Positions 8,011 to 16,423 of a stretch of DNA of 64,000 bases are shown in pieces. Origin of the DNA: Treponema sp. UBA4377 (GTDB lineage: Bacteria; Spirochaetota; Spirochaetia; Treponematales; Treponemataceae); contig DGRX01000028.1 in the NCBI GenBank assembly GCA_002391235.1, forward strand, positions 1-64,000, given 5' to 3'. The notes beneath the pieces were generated by a model. It saw nothing but the letters and a program-made list of their open reading frames with translations, did not search any database and was not told the origin of the DNA. Made by a program: the position numbers and the translations under genes. Positions within the stretch are counted from its first letter, which is position 1. Each line of letters begins with the position of its first letter.

Positions 8011-9594
8011 TTAGTCCAAATTCTCGACCGCGGCTTTTTCCACCGCAAGGCCTTTTTTATAGTTGGCGAAGAACTTGTTAAAGCCTTCAACGTCCGCCGC
8101 GTCGGGAGCGGTCTTTGTGACTTCCGCGCTGGCAAAGACAACCTTGTTAAGCCAATCGCCAAGGCTCATTCCCTTTTTGTCGGAAGCGTAGGCGGCCAAC
8201 AGCGCCATGCCCCAAGGCCCGCCCTCGCCCGCCGTTTTCATCGAGCTTACCGCGGTGTGCATCGCGGCCGCCATGATTTTGGCGCCCACGCCGGCAGTCT
8301 TAAAAAATCCGCCGTGCCCCGTAAGCGAATCCAGCGCGACTTTTTCTTTTTCAAACAAAATGTCCATGCCGGCGCGCAAGGCTCCCAGCGCGGTGAACAA
8401 TTGGGCGCGCATGAAATTTTCCAAAGTGAAGTTTGCGTTTTGCGTCCTTACAAAAAGCGGGCGGCCGCTTGCAAAGCCGGTGATTGACTCGCCCGAAATG
8501 TAATTGTAAGGAACCAAGCCGCCGCAATCTTTGTCGCCGTTCAATGCCAATCCCAGCAAAGTGTCGTAAAGCTGGCCCTTTGAAAAATTGGCGCCCAAGG
8601 CCGTGGCCGCGCTTCCGAACAATTTTATCCACTTGTCGTATTCGCCAGTGCAGTTGTTGGCGTGGGCCATTGCGGCGGCGCTTCCGTCCGGGGTCTGGAC
8701 AATGTCTATTTGGTTTTTGTAGGCCGCGCTCAAGGGCTTTTCCAAAACGACCATTGCAAAGACTGATGTTCCCGCGCTGACGTTTCCGGTTCTGGCCGCC
8801 ACGCTGTTTGTCGCGACCATTCCGGTTCCGGCGTCGCCTTCAGGAGGAGCCAAAAGGCATCCGGCCTCAAAGGTTCCCGTAGGATCCAAGAACTTGGCGC
8901 CCGCGTCGGTCAAGCTTCCAGCGTTGTCGCCGGCCAGCAAAACGCGCGGCAAAATCGATTCCAACTTCCACGGAAAATTTTTACTGGCCACAAGATTGTC
9001 AAAGGCGGCCAGCATTTTTTTGTCGTAATTTTTTATGGCGGAGTCAATCGGGAACATTCCCGAAGCGTCGCCGATTCCCAAAACTTTTTGGCCGCTAAGC
9101 TTAAAGTGAACCCAGCCGGCCAGCGTGTTTATGCTTGCGATTTGGGGAACGTGGCTTTCTCCATTTAAAATCGCTTGGTACAAGTGCGAAGCGCTCCAAC
9201 GTTCCGGCACCGGAAAGTTGAACAAGTCGGTAAGCTTTTCGCTTGCCTCGCCTGTAATCGTGTTGCGCCAAGTTCGGAATGGAACGAGCAAGTTGTCGTC
9301 CTTGTCAAAGGCAAGGTATCCGTGCATCATCGCGCTGATTCCAAGCGCGCGGGCCTTTTTAAGTTCCAGCCCAAACTTGCTTTTAACGTCGGCCTTTAGT
9401 TCGGCAAAGGCGGTCTGCAATCCCTTTTGAACCAAGTCCAGCGAGTAAGTCCAAACGCCGTCGACCAAAGAATTTTCCCAGTCAAAGGCGCCTTGCGCGG
9501 CCGGGTTGAAAGAGCCGTCAATCAAGACCGCCTTGATTCTGGTCGAGCCAAATTCAATTCCAATGCATGATGAGTCCAATTCCGCCTGCGTCAT
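8011..9594 (-). CDS. FGGY-family carbohydrate kinase (probable ribulokinase)
   Basis: This 527-residue sugar kinase opens with [15 protein letters not shown], the phosphate-1 motif. It carries [13 protein letters not shown] and a sugar-binding FRTWRNT segment, and later [11 protein letters not shown] and [10 protein letters not shown] (adenosine/phosphate-2 regions). It differs from classical AraB and resembles the shorter type paired with AraD in other anaerobes, so L-ribulose is the likely substrate. Its ATG overlaps the stop of the LacI-type regulator (9591-9594), and araD follows after a 94-base gap. Confidence 0.82.
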   Translation of the reverse strand: MTQAELDSSCIGIEFGSTRIKAVLIDGSFNPAAQGAFDWENSLVDGVWTYSLDLVQKGLQTAFAELKADVKSKFGLELKKARALGISAMMHGYLAFDKDDNLLVPFRTWRNTITGEASEKLTDLFNFPVPERWSASHLYQAILNGESHVPQIASINTLAGWVHFKLSGQKVLGIGDASGMFPIDSAIKNYDKKMLAAFDNLVASKNFPWKLESILPRVLLAGDNAGSLTDAGAKFLDPTGTFEAGCLLAPPEGDAGTGMVATNSVAARTGNVSAGTSVFAMVVLEKPLSAAYKNQIDIVQTPDGSAAAMAHANNCTGEYDKWIKLFGSAATALGANFSKGQLYDTLLGLALNGDKDCGGLVPYNYISGESITGFASGRPLFVRTQNANFTLENFMRAQLFTALGALRAGMDILFEKEKVALDSLTGHGGFFKTAGVGAKIMAAAMHTAVSSMKTAGEGGPWGMALLAAYASDKKGMSLGDWLNKVVFASAEVTKTAPDAADVEGFNKFFANYKKGLAVEKAAVENLD

Positions 9595-10622
9595 TTTATA
9601 TCCTCCATAATGTTTTCCTTAAAGTATATGTCCAAGGGCATGCTGATGATTTTTTGCGCGTCGCTTTGAAGGACGATTTTTTTGTAAATCTCCTTCATCA
9701 CCGCCTGGCCTTGGCCTTTTGGATCCTGCGAAATCAGCGCGTCGATTTTTCCGTTCCGTATCGCCGCCTTGTTGGACGGAACCAAGTCAAAGCCGGTGAC
9801 GGCGATCTTGTCCTTAAGTCCCAGCGCCGAAATCCGTTCCCCAACAAAATGGCCTTCGCTGTTTACGATGCAAATGCCGCGCAAGTCGGAACATTCCTTT
9901 ACAAGCGAATCGACGGCTTCGTAAATCTGCTTTTTTTCCGCGCCCCGCGCCACCTTTTGAAGCGCCCTTCCATTGTTCGTTTCCTCAAAATATTTTTCAA
10001 AGCCGCGCGCCCGCTCGTTCAAGTTAAAGGACTCCGAAAAAGGCTTTATCGCGGCGAATGTTCCCTCCCCCTTGGAAAAAAGGCGCGTGATTTTGGCGGC
10101 CAAAAAGCCGGCGCTCAAAGGATTTTGCGTCGCGGCGCACAAGGGCTCCGAGCCGGGCACCGTCGAGTCCACAAAGCAATAAGGAGACGAAAGGCGCGAC
10201 TCGCTCAGCAAAACCAAAATTTCTTCCTGCATGACAGGCGCGATGATAAAGGCCGCGCAGTCCGACTTGGCCATTTTCTTGAACTGCTCGTGCAAGGAAT
10301 TTCTGTCAGGCCTTTTAAACTCGTAAGGGCGGACGCTAAAGCCAAAGGATGCGTAGTCGTTTTTGCAGGCTTCCTGAATACCGTCGTAAATTTCCTGCCA
10401 GTAACCGCTCTCTTCGCTGACCGAAGGAATCAAAACGCCGATTTTAAAGTCGCCCTTTTTTTTAAGGAAGCGCGCGATGGGGTCCGGCTTGTAGCCGTTT
10501 TCGTCTATGATTTTGAGGATTTTTTGGCGGGTCTCGTCGCTGACGCGGCCACGGTTGTGCATTACGCGGTCAACGGTTCCGGTGGAAACTCCCGCAATTT
10601 TAGCGATTTCACTGACAGTCAT
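9591..10622 (-). CDS. LacI-family transcriptional regulator of the pentose operon
   Basis: This 343-residue regulator has an N-terminal LacI helix-turn-helix ([23 protein letters not shown]...) with the hinge helix near residues 45-58. A periplasmic-binding-protein-like sensor domain follows ([22 protein letters not shown]). The start at 10622 is chosen because the helix-turn-helix starts there; the in-frame extension to 10658 would cover the operator. It heads the kinase-epimerase operon, and a perfect palindrome lies between its promoter and start, so autoregulation by a pentose or its phosphate is likely. Confidence 0.9.
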   Translation of the reverse strand: MTVSEIAKIAGVSTGTVDRVMHNRGRVSDETRQKILKIIDENGYKPDPIARFLKKKGDFKIGVLIPSVSEESGYWQEIYDGIQEACKNDYASFGFSVRPYEFKRPDRNSLHEQFKKMAKSDCAAFIIAPVMQEEILVLLSESRLSSPYCFVDSTVPGSEPLCAATQNPLSAGFLAAKITRLFSKGEGTFAAIKPFSESFNLNERARGFEKYFEETNNGRALQKVARGAEKKQIYEAVDSLVKECSDLRGICIVNSEGHFVGERISALGLKDKIAVTGFDLVPSNKAAIRNGKIDALISQDPKGQGQAVMKEIYKKIVLQSDAQKIISMPLDIYFKENIMEDIK

Positions 10623-10638
10623 AAAAAAAATCCCTTTT

Positions 10639-10658
10639 TTGCGTGTTCGTTCACGCAA
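10639..10658. promoter_or_regulatory. Palindromic operator of the LacI-type regulator
   Basis: A perfect inverted repeat, TTGCGTG - 6 bases - CACGCAA, lies just downstream of the -10 element and 16 bases before the regulator start. Its placement suits repression by the encoded LacI-family protein. Confidence 0.75.
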
Positions 10659-10666
10659 CTTTTAAC

Positions 10667-10695
10667 AGAATAACCGATATTTTGCGGATTGTCAA
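10667..10695 (-). promoter_or_regulatory. Promoter of the lacI-kinase-araD operon
   Basis: On the minus strand TTGACA (complement of 10690-10695) and TATTCT (complement of 10667-10672) are spaced by 17 bases. This is a near-consensus sigma70 promoter reading into the regulator gene. Confidence 0.85.
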
Positions 10696-10750
10696 GGATT
10701 TTTTTTGGGGAAGCTTGCAAGCGCCAAACCGCGCCGCGAATAACGAATGA

Positions 10751-10773
10751 AGCCCCGCGCTTGAGGCGGGGCT
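10751..10773. terminator. GC-rich hairpin after the xylanase gene
   Basis: An 8-bp stem, AGCCCCGC (10751-10758) with GCGGGGCT (10766-10773), starts 8 bases beyond the xylanase stop. The run of T lies on the plus side. The minus-strand tail is only moderately T-rich, so termination of the xylanase transcript is likely but not certain. Confidence 0.6.
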
Positions 10774-10780
10774 TTTCTTT

Positions 10781-11812
10781 CTATTTTCCTTGGGCGGCTT
10801 CCACCAGCTCAAAGTAAATAGGCTTTGGCTTGAAGTCTTTGTCGAACAAGAGAGCGTTTCCGTAGCCGGGCTTCCAGGCGGGAATCCAGCTGTTTTTGTC
10901 GGACACGCCCCAGACGATAAAGCTTTCAACGTTGGGCTCTTCCACGGCAAGCTTCATCAGGGATTTCCAAATTTGCTTTTGCTTTGGCTCAAGTTCCTCC
11001 AAGCGGCTAAGCGGAATGCGAACGTCAACTTCGCTAAAGCAAATCTTGATTCCAAGCTCGGCGTAGCGGCGGATGTTGGCGCGAATCGCGTCCTCGTCGT
11101 AAGGAAGGTCGGCGGCCAAGTGCAGCTGCATTCCCACTCCATAAATCGGAACCCCCCGCTCGACAAAATCCTTCACCATATTGTACATCGCGTCGGCCTT
11201 TGCGTAGCCGGCGGCCTCGTTGTTGTATTCGTTTAGGAACAAGTGGGCGGCGGGGTCAACCTCGTGGGCCTTTCGCAACGCGCGCTCAAGGTAGCCAGGG
11301 CCGAGAGTTCTAAGCCACACCGTGTCGCGAAGGCTTCCGTCTTCGTTGAACATTTCGTTCACCACGTCATAGTCGCGGATGCGGCCCTTGAATTTTTGCA
11401 TTACTGTCGTGATGTGCTCGTCCATCATCGCCTCGGCTTCTTCCTGTGTCTTTAGGGAATTGATGAAGGGCGGGTTCATTTCGTGCCAAAAGAGCGTGTG
11501 CCACTTGGCGACGATTTTGTTTTTCTCCGCGAACTTGACGAGGCTTTCGGGATCGCTCCAGTTCCAGAAGGTTTTGTTGGGCCTAAGCTGCGAGCTTTTC
11601 ATGCAGTTTTCGGCCACAAGAATTTTGGCTTCCGAAGACAAAAGCTTTTGCGTGTCTTCCGAAAGCAAGTCGGTGACCGACGCGGCAAAGCCAAAGTCAA
11701 CTCCGCGTTTTTCGGCCGCGCAAGCGATTGTCTTTTTTCCGCAAGACGAGGCGCAGAAGCACAGCGCGCAAAGGGCCGCGATTTTTACGGCGAAAGCCAA
11801 AATTCTTTTCAT
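10781..11812 (-). CDS. GH10 endo-1,4-beta-xylanase lipoprotein
   Basis: This 343-residue enzyme cleaves xylan backbones. The N terminus is a lipoprotein signal with the acylation Cys in CASSCGKK (Cys24), so it is membrane tethered. GH10 motifs follow: WHTLFWHEM (substrate-binding), DYDVVNEMF with the acid/base Glu153, and CFSEVDVR with the nucleophile Glu261. The length is normal for a single-domain GH10; no carbohydrate-binding module is seen. It lies 28 bases after a BASS-family transporter on the same strand and probably shares its promoter. Together with the pentose kinase/epimerase operon it suggests hemicellulose use. Confidence 0.93.
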   Translation of the reverse strand: MKRILAFAVKIAALCALCFCASSCGKKTIACAAEKRGVDFGFAASVTDLLSEDTQKLLSSEAKILVAENCMKSSQLRPNKTFWNWSDPESLVKFAEKNKIVAKWHTLFWHEMNPPFINSLKTQEEAEAMMDEHITTVMQKFKGRIRDYDVVNEMFNEDGSLRDTVWLRTLGPGYLERALRKAHEVDPAAHLFLNEYNNEAAGYAKADAMYNMVKDFVERGVPIYGVGMQLHLAADLPYDEDAIRANIRRYAELGIKICFSEVDVRIPLSRLEELEPKQKQIWKSLMKLAVEEPNVESFIVWGVSDKNSWIPAWKPGYGNALLFDKDFKPKPIYFELVEAAQGK

Positions 11813-11840
11813 ATATTCTCCTTAAGGCGTTTACAGCCTT

Positions 11841-12809
11841 TTAATTTCCGTTTGAATCGGCGGAACCCGCGTCCTTCTCCTGCCAGTGGCGGTAGAAGTT
11901 TGCGAGGACGGCGCCGGACAAGTTGTGCCAAACGCTAAAAATCGCGCCGGGAACTGTGGCCATCGCGAGCGAGGGGAAGGCGGTTGAAGCAAGGCTTGTG
12001 GCCAGTCCTGAGTTTTGCATTCCGATTTCGATTGAAAGCGCCTTTGTCTTGGACACTTTAAGGCGCAAAAGCTTTCCAAGGCCAAAGCCGCAAGCGTAGC
12101 CCAAAAGGTTGTGCAAGATAACGACGGCAAAGACAATCGCGCCTGTCGTGAGAATTTTCTGCGAGTTGCGCGAGACGACCGCTCCGACAATCAAGGCGAT
12201 CGCGATTACGGAAATCGCGGGCAATATCGCTCCGATTTTTTGCGTGAACTTTCCGAAGAACTTGTTGATGACAAAGCCCAAGCCAATCGGAACGATGACG
12301 ACCTTTACGATAGAAAGGAACATTGAAACAACGTCAACATGAACGCTCTCTTTTAAAAGCAAGTAAGTGATGGCGGGAGTGAGGAGCGGAGCGAGCAAAG
12401 TGTTTACGCTTGTCATTCCGACAGAAAGAGCGACGTCGCCCTTGGAAAGATAAGTGATTACGTTGCTGGCGGTTCCGCCGGGACAAGTTCCCACAAGAAT
12501 GACGCCGGCCAAAAGCCCAACCTCAAGGCCAAAGATTTTTCCCAAGGCAAAGGCCAAAAGCGGCATGATTGTGAACTGGGCAATGCAGCCGATGATGATG
12601 TCCTTTGGGCGGGTGAAGACAAGCGCGAAGTCTTCGATTTTGAGCGTGAGTCCCATACCGAACATGACCAGCATCAAAAGCGGGTTGATCCAAGACGGCT
12701 GGATCCAAAGACAACTCTGCGGAACAAAGAGCGCCAGAGCGGCCACGGCCAAGATGATCAAGGCCATGAACTTTCCAAAGAAGTTTCCGATTTTTTCTAA
12801 AACAGACAT
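11841..12809 (-). CDS. Bile acid:sodium symporter (BASS) family transporter
   Basis: This 322-residue integral membrane protein has about nine or ten hydrophobic segments and the BASS signatures GLTLKIEDFA, GVILVGTCPGGTASNVITYLSKG and EIGMQNSGLA. These form the crossover helices and the sodium-site Glu region. Substrates of bacterial members are often organic anions, and none can be assigned here. It starts at an ATG 19 bases downstream of a -10 element and is followed by the xylanase gene. Confidence 0.88.
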   Translation of the reverse strand: MSVLEKIGNFFGKFMALIILAVAALALFVPQSCLWIQPSWINPLLMLVMFGMGLTLKIEDFALVFTRPKDIIIGCIAQFTIMPLLAFALGKIFGLEVGLLAGVILVGTCPGGTASNVITYLSKGDVALSVGMTSVNTLLAPLLTPAITYLLLKESVHVDVVSMFLSIVKVVIVPIGLGFVINKFFGKFTQKIGAILPAISVIAIALIVGAVVSRNSQKILTTGAIVFAVVILHNLLGYACGFGLGKLLRLKVSKTKALSIEIGMQNSGLATSLASTAFPSLAMATVPGAIFSVWHNLSGAVLANFYRHWQEKDAGSADSNGN

Positions 12810-12827
12810 GACGTACCTCTAGAAAGG

Positions 12828-12856
12828 ATTTTACCGCAAAGAGAAAATCTTGACAA
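12828..12856 (-). promoter_or_regulatory. Promoter of the BASS-xylanase unit
   Basis: On the minus strand TTGTCA (complement of 12851-12856) and TAAAAT (complement of 12828-12833) are separated by 17 bases, just upstream of the BASS gene. Confidence 0.7.
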
Positions 12857-12877
12857 TAAGCGCTTTTTTTAGCCTAG

Positions 12878-13327
12878 TCAGTCGTCAAAAACTTTTTTAA
12901 GCTCTTGCAAATGGCGGCCAACGACTTTTTGGTCAGCGTCGGAAATTTGAGTTCTGGCTTCGGCCATCGGATCGCGGCCCATGCTTTTGATGAGCGCGGC
13001 GGCTTCAGGGTCGGCGGCCATCGCTTCGTCATAGCGAGCGATGACATAGCCGTAAGCGATGGCGCGAAGCTTGTCAACGGCGTTGCTTCCGGAAATTCCG
13101 TTTTTGTTCAAAATCTGTTCCACAGACTTGTCCGCTCCAAGAGCCATGGCCATTGCCTGCGCGTCGCTCGTGTCAACGTCAAATTTCTTAAAGTCCGCTT
13201 CCATCTTCTTAAAGTTCTTGCAAAAAGACTGAACGTCGGAATCCGTCACTCCAGTTGTCTTGGGGCTCTGTGAAAACGCCGCGACCGCCATAAAAAACGC
13301 CAAGCAAGTGAATAAAAGTTTTTTCAT
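12878..13327 (-). CDS. Secreted alpha-helical protein of unknown function
   Basis: This 149-residue protein has a clean signal peptide (MKKLLFTCLAFFMAVAAFSQ, cleavage after about residue 20). The mature domain is helical, rich in Asp, Lys and Ala, with no cysteine pair or catalytic motif that I recognise. The ATG follows an AGGAGG site and a well-formed promoter, and the gene looks monocistronic. It is probably periplasmic. Confidence 0.75.
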   Translation of the reverse strand: MKKLLFTCLAFFMAVAAFSQSPKTTGVTDSDVQSFCKNFKKMEADFKKFDVDTSDAQAMAMALGADKSVEQILNKNGISGSNAVDKLRAIAYGYVIARYDEAMAADPEAAALIKSMGRDPMAEARTQISDADQKVVGRHLQELKKVFDD

Positions 13328-13347
13328 TTTTTCCTCCTAACGCTTCA

Positions 13348-13376
13348 ATTGTATCACGTCTTTCGCCTTTTTGCAA
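13348..13376 (-). promoter_or_regulatory. Promoter of the secreted-protein gene
   Basis: On the minus strand TTGCAA (complement of 13371-13376), a 17-base spacer and TACAAT (complement of 13348-13353) precede an AGGAGG ribosome site. Confidence 0.75.
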
Positions 13377-13399
13377 AATTTTTCCGCGCGGAAAATTTT
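13375..13399 (-). terminator. Possible terminator after the TSUP gene
   Basis: An imperfect palindrome (AAAATTTTTCCGC against GCGGAAAATTTT, one bulged base, almost no loop) lies 20 bases after the TSUP stop and touches the next promoter. Confidence 0.4.
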
Positions 13400-13419
13400 G
13401 ATTGCCCGCCGCGATTCCG

Positions 13420-14181
13420 CTAAAAAATTTTCATGTCAAAAATTATCTTTGCAAGAAGCAAAAGCAAGACAAAAACAACAAGGGGCTTTACAATCCTTTC
13501 GCTTTTTGACAGCACAAGGCTTGAGCCTAGATAATTTCCGAGCATGTTGCTGAGGGCGGCGGCGATTCCAAGGGGGAACAAAACTTGGCCGTGAAGCAGG
13601 TAAACAAAAAGCGCCGCGATGTTGGTTGAAAAATTTATGACCTTGGCGTGCGCGTTGGCTTGGCGGACGCTCATCTTTGCAAATGCGGTAAAGGCGATTA
13701 TCAAAAAGGTTCCCGTTCCAGGCCCGTAAAGGCCGTCGTACATTCCGATCGCCAAGGCCGACGCCATGACGATAAAAAAAGTTTTTTTGTCGGCGGTCAA
13801 TTCATCTTCCGTTCCGCCTTTAAAAAGCCGCTTGTTCAAAACGCAAAAGGCGGCGGCTGGAAGGACGGCCAAAAGAAGCGACTGTAAAAGAAATTCCGAA
13901 GCGAGCATGGAAAGGCGCGCTCCAATCGCCGAGCCCAAAAAGCCAAAGGCCACGGAAGGAACCGCGAGCTTTGCGAGGACAAGCTTTTGCCTTATGTATC
14001 TGAAAGTTGAAAGGCCCGTTCCAAAAGCGGAGGAAAATTTATTCGTTCCGATCGCAGTGTGAATCGGAAGGCCCGCAAAAAGATACGCGGGAAGCGAAAT
14101 CAAGCCGCCCCCTCCCGCAATTGAATCCACGAATCCCGCAAGAAAAAGCATCGGGCAAACTATTGCGAAAGCGATTTTCAA
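13420..14181 (-). CDS. TSUP-family (TauE/SafE) permease
   Basis: This 253-residue membrane protein has about eight hydrophobic segments. It carries the duplicated TSUP signature: GFVDSIAGGGGLISLPAYL near the start and GMYDGLYGPGTGTFLIIAF in the second half. The family exports or imports sulfite, sulfoacetate and related organosulfur anions; the substrate here is unknown. The start is a TTG at 14181, chosen because AGAAGGAG stands about 8 bases upstream. It is divergent from the riboflavin operon and shares the intergenic promoter region. Confidence 0.85.
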   Translation of the reverse strand: MKIAFAIVCPMLFLAGFVDSIAGGGGLISLPAYLFAGLPIHTAIGTNKFSSAFGTGLSTFRYIRQKLVLAKLAVPSVAFGFLGSAIGARLSMLASEFLLQSLLLAVLPAAAFCVLNKRLFKGGTEDELTADKKTFFIVMASALAIGMYDGLYGPGTGTFLIIAFTAFAKMSVRQANAHAKVINFSTNIAALFVYLLHGQVLFPLGIAAALSNMLGNYLGSSLVLSKSERIVKPLVVFVLLLLLAKIIFDMKIF

Positions 14182-14195
14182 AGCGCCACTCCTTC

Positions 14196-14224
14196 TTGCG
14201 CAAACCCGCGCGATGCGCTAGTAT
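14196..14224 (+). promoter_or_regulatory. Putative promoter of the riboflavin operon
   Basis: TTGCGC at 14196-14201 and TAGTAT at 14219-14224 are 17 bases apart. Transcription would start near 14231 and include the whole FMN riboswitch leader. It overlaps the divergent TSUP promoter. Confidence 0.5.
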
Positions 14225-14248
14225 AGGGTATACCAATATTTTTTTCAA
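14220..14248 (-). promoter_or_regulatory. Promoter of the TSUP gene
   Basis: On the minus strand TTGAAA (complement of 14243-14248), a 17-base spacer and TATACT (complement of 14220-14225) precede the TTG-start permease gene. Confidence 0.75.
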
Positions 14249-14295
14249 GGCGGGGTAGCGCCACAAGGCTGACGCGCCCCTTTTTGAAAGCAAAC

Positions 14296-14413
14296 ACTTC
14301 AAGGCGGGGCGCAATTCCCCACCGGCTGTATAGCCAGCAAGCGACGGCGACGCCAGAGCATGACGCGGTGAGATTCCGCGGCCGACAGTAAAGTCTGGAT
14401 GGAAGAAGGAATT
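14296..14413 (+). promoter_or_regulatory. FMN riboswitch (RFN element)
   Basis: The leader contains the conserved RFN blocks in order: GCGGGGCGCAATTCCCCACC, GGCTGTATAGCCAGCAAGCG, GTGAGATTCCGCGGCCGAC, AGTAAAGTCTGGATGGAAGA and AGGA just before the ribD start. The last conserved block contains the AAGGA ribosome binding site itself, and no separate terminator fits between it and the ATG at 14414. FMN binding is therefore expected to block translation initiation of ribD directly. Confidence 0.93.
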
Positions 14414-15745
14414 ATGGAAAACGACTCTAAAGAGCGCTTTATGCGCGCGGCAATTGAGCTTGCCAAAAAAGGCGAAGGCTGGACAAACCCCAATCCCCTG
14501 GTCGGCGCCGTCATCGTCCAAGAAAATCAAATCATAGGCCAAGGCTATCATCACAAGTACGGCGACTTGCACGCCGAGCGCGACGCTTTGCGCGACTGCC
14601 GCGAGCGTGGGAACGATCCTAGCGGCGCCCAAATTTTTGTCACGCTGGAACCCTGCTGCCACACAGGAAAGCAGCCGCCTTGCGTCGAGGCCATAGTTGA
14701 AGCCGGAATAAAAAAAGTTGTTGTCGGAAGCCGAGACCCAAACCCTTTGGTAAGCGGAAAGGGCGCCGCGTTTTTGCGCGAACGGGGCGTTGAAGTTGAG
14801 GAAGACTTTTTGCGCTCGGAATGCGACGCGCTCAATTTTATTTTCTTCCATTACATTACAAGAAAAACGCCATACGTCGCGCTAAAGTACGCGATGACCG
14901 CAGACGGAAAAATCGCGACGGCAGCCGGAAAGTCCAAGTGGATTTCTTGCCAAGAGTCGCGCGACTTTGTCCACCAATTGCGCTCCAAGTATTCATGCAT
15001 TATGGCGGGAATCGGAACAGTCCTTGCCGACGACCCGCTTTTGACTTGCCGAATTCCCGGAGGAAGGAACCCCACGCGAATAATTTGCGACAGTTCCTTG
15101 CGCCTTCCGCTTGACTCGCAGCTTGTCCAGACTGCCCTCGACGTTCCGACGATTGTCGCCTGCGCTTCCCTAGATTGCTTGCAAGACCAAGATTGCGCCG
15201 CCCCTAGCGCGGAACGGACGCAAGACCTTAACGCGGGCGCAAGCGGCGAGGCATCGCAAGCCAAAGAGGGCGCCGCCCTCCCCGCCCATGTCATTCCCGC
15301 GCTTGACGCGGGAATCATTCGCGACAAAGAAAAAGCGCTCGCCCAAAAAGGCGTTCAAGTAATTCGTTGCGGCTCGCCTTCCTGCGGAAATCGCGTGGAC
15401 CTTTGCCTTTTAATGAAAAAGCTTGGCGAGCTGGGGCTTGACAGCGTACTGGTGGAAGGCGGCGGCGCGCTTAACTTTTCGCTATTAAAAGCGGGCCTGG
15501 TCCAGCGCGTTTACTCTTTTGTCGCGCCAAAAATTTTTGGAGGCGCCGCCGCCCCCAGTCCAGTGGCAGGAAGCGGCGTTTTGGAAGTGGCCGACGCTTT
15601 TAGCCTTTCGCAAATCGACGCGCGCAAAATCGGAAGCGACGTTTTGATTGAATACGAACTTTTGCAAGACAAAAAAAACGCCGCCAGTTTTGGCGGGCCC
15701 GACGGTTTTAGCGCGAACAGCGGCGCTTTACGGAGGACATGTTAA
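14414..15745 (+). CDS. ribD: Bifunctional diaminohydroxyphosphoribosylaminopyrimidine deaminase / reductase RibD
   Basis: RibD deaminates and then reduces the pyrimidine intermediate of riboflavin synthesis. The N-terminal deaminase domain has HAERDAL and the zinc cysteines in PCCHTGKQPPC. The C-terminal reductase domain has VALKYAMTADGKIA and LVEGGGALNFSLL. The start is the ATG at 14414; an ATG at 14399 lies inside the riboswitch. At 443 residues it is about 70 longer than usual. The extra length is a low-complexity insert (about residues 255-310) in the reductase domain that contains a DNA palindrome, plus a short C-terminal tail. First gene of the rib operon; overlaps ribE by one base. Confidence 0.93.
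   Translation: MENDSKERFMRAAIELAKKGEGWTNPNPLVGAVIVQENQIIGQGYHHKYGDLHAERDALRDCRERGNDPSGAQIFVTLEPCCHTGKQPPCVEAIVEAGIKKVVVGSRDPNPLVSGKGAAFLRERGVEVEEDFLRSECDALNFIFFHYITRKTPYVALKYAMTADGKIATAAGKSKWISCQESRDFVHQLRSKYSCIMAGIGTVLADDPLLTCRIPGGRNPTRIICDSSLRLPLDSQLVQTALDVPTIVACASLDCLQDQDCAAPSAERTQDLNAGASGEASQAKEGAALPAHVIPALDAGIIRDKEKALAQKGVQVIRCGSPSCGNRVDLCLLMKKLGELGLDSVLVEGGGALNFSLLKAGLVQRVYSFVAPKIFGGAAAPSPVAGSGVLEVADAFSLSQIDARKIGSDVLIEYELLQDKKNAASFGGPDGFSANSGALRRTC
15293..15315. repeat. Palindromic repeat inside ribD
   Basis: A perfect inverted repeat, ATTCCCGCG - CTTGA - CGCGGGAAT, is translated in frame as VIPALDAGI. The same peptide arises from dispersed palindromic elements in several unrelated bacterial genomes. 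Here it lies in an insert not expected in RibD. Confidence 0.8.
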
Positions 15746-16422
15746 TGTTCACAGGAATAATAGAAGAAATCGGAAGCGTCGCGAGCGTGGAGCCGTCGGG
15801 AAACGGAGCGGGCGCAAGAATAAAAATCCGCGCGCAAAAAATTTTGAAAGGAACAAAAAACGGCGACAGCGTTGCCGTAAACGGCGTTTGCCTAACCGCG
15901 ACAAGTTTGGGCGCGGACTTCTTTACCGCAGACGTAATGGCCGAAACCTTGCGCCGCTCAAATCTTGGAAGCCTTATGCCTGGAAGCCCGGTGAACCTTG
16001 AGCGCGCGATGGCGGCGGACGGACGCTTTGGCGGCCACATAGTCAGCGGCCACATCGACGGAACCGGAACAATCGCGGAAACAGAGCGCGAAGGAAACGC
16101 CGTTTGGGTTTACGTCAGCGCGCCCAAAGAGATTTTGGATTTGATTGTTCAAAAAGGTTCGATCGCGATTGACGGAATAAGCCTTACCGTGGCAAAGCTT
16201 GACGCGGCGCGCTTCGCAGTTTCGGTCATCCCCCACACGGGAGAAGAGACGACGCTGCTTTCAAAAAAAGTTGGCGACAAAGTCAACTTGGAAAACGACA
16301 TCGTCGGAAAGTATGTCCAGCGGCTTCTTGGGCTTGCGGGCCATTCCGGCGGCGGCGACCGTTCCAGCGAGAGCAGCCGTTCCGCCATAACAGAAGAGTT
16401 TTTAAGAGAGCGAGGTTTTTAG
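15745..16422 (+). CDS. ribE: Riboflavin synthase alpha chain
   Basis: This 225-residue enzyme dismutates two lumazine molecules to riboflavin. It begins [10 protein letters not shown], the universal start of the family. Its two lumazine-binding repeats are visible as [10 protein letters not shown] and later [12 protein letters not shown], with VSGHIDGTG between. The ATG at 15745 overlaps the ribD stop (TAATG). An ATG at 15739 is only 2 bases from the GGAGG site and is less likely. The C-terminal tail is Ser/Gly rich and slightly longer than usual. Confidence 0.95.
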   Translation: MFTGIIEEIGSVASVEPSGNGAGARIKIRAQKILKGTKNGDSVAVNGVCLTATSLGADFFTADVMAETLRRSNLGSLMPGSPVNLERAMAADGRFGGHIVSGHIDGTGTIAETEREGNAVWVYVSAPKEILDLIVQKGSIAIDGISLTVAKLDAARFAVSVIPHTGEETTLLSKKVGDKVNLENDIVGKYVQRLLGLAGHSGGGDRSSESSRSAITEEFLRERGF

Positions 16423-16423
16423 C

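Noticed and set aside
9567..10673. Long plus-strand frame of 368 codons
   Set aside because: It is the antisense shadow of the LacI-family gene, whose helix-turn-helix and sensor domain are unmistakable; the shadow is rich in Arg, Phe and Val with no family.
14039..14851. Minus-strand frame of 270 codons across the rib leader
   Set aside because: Crosses the FMN riboswitch, the divergent promoters and the ribD start; none of its sequence resembles a protein family.
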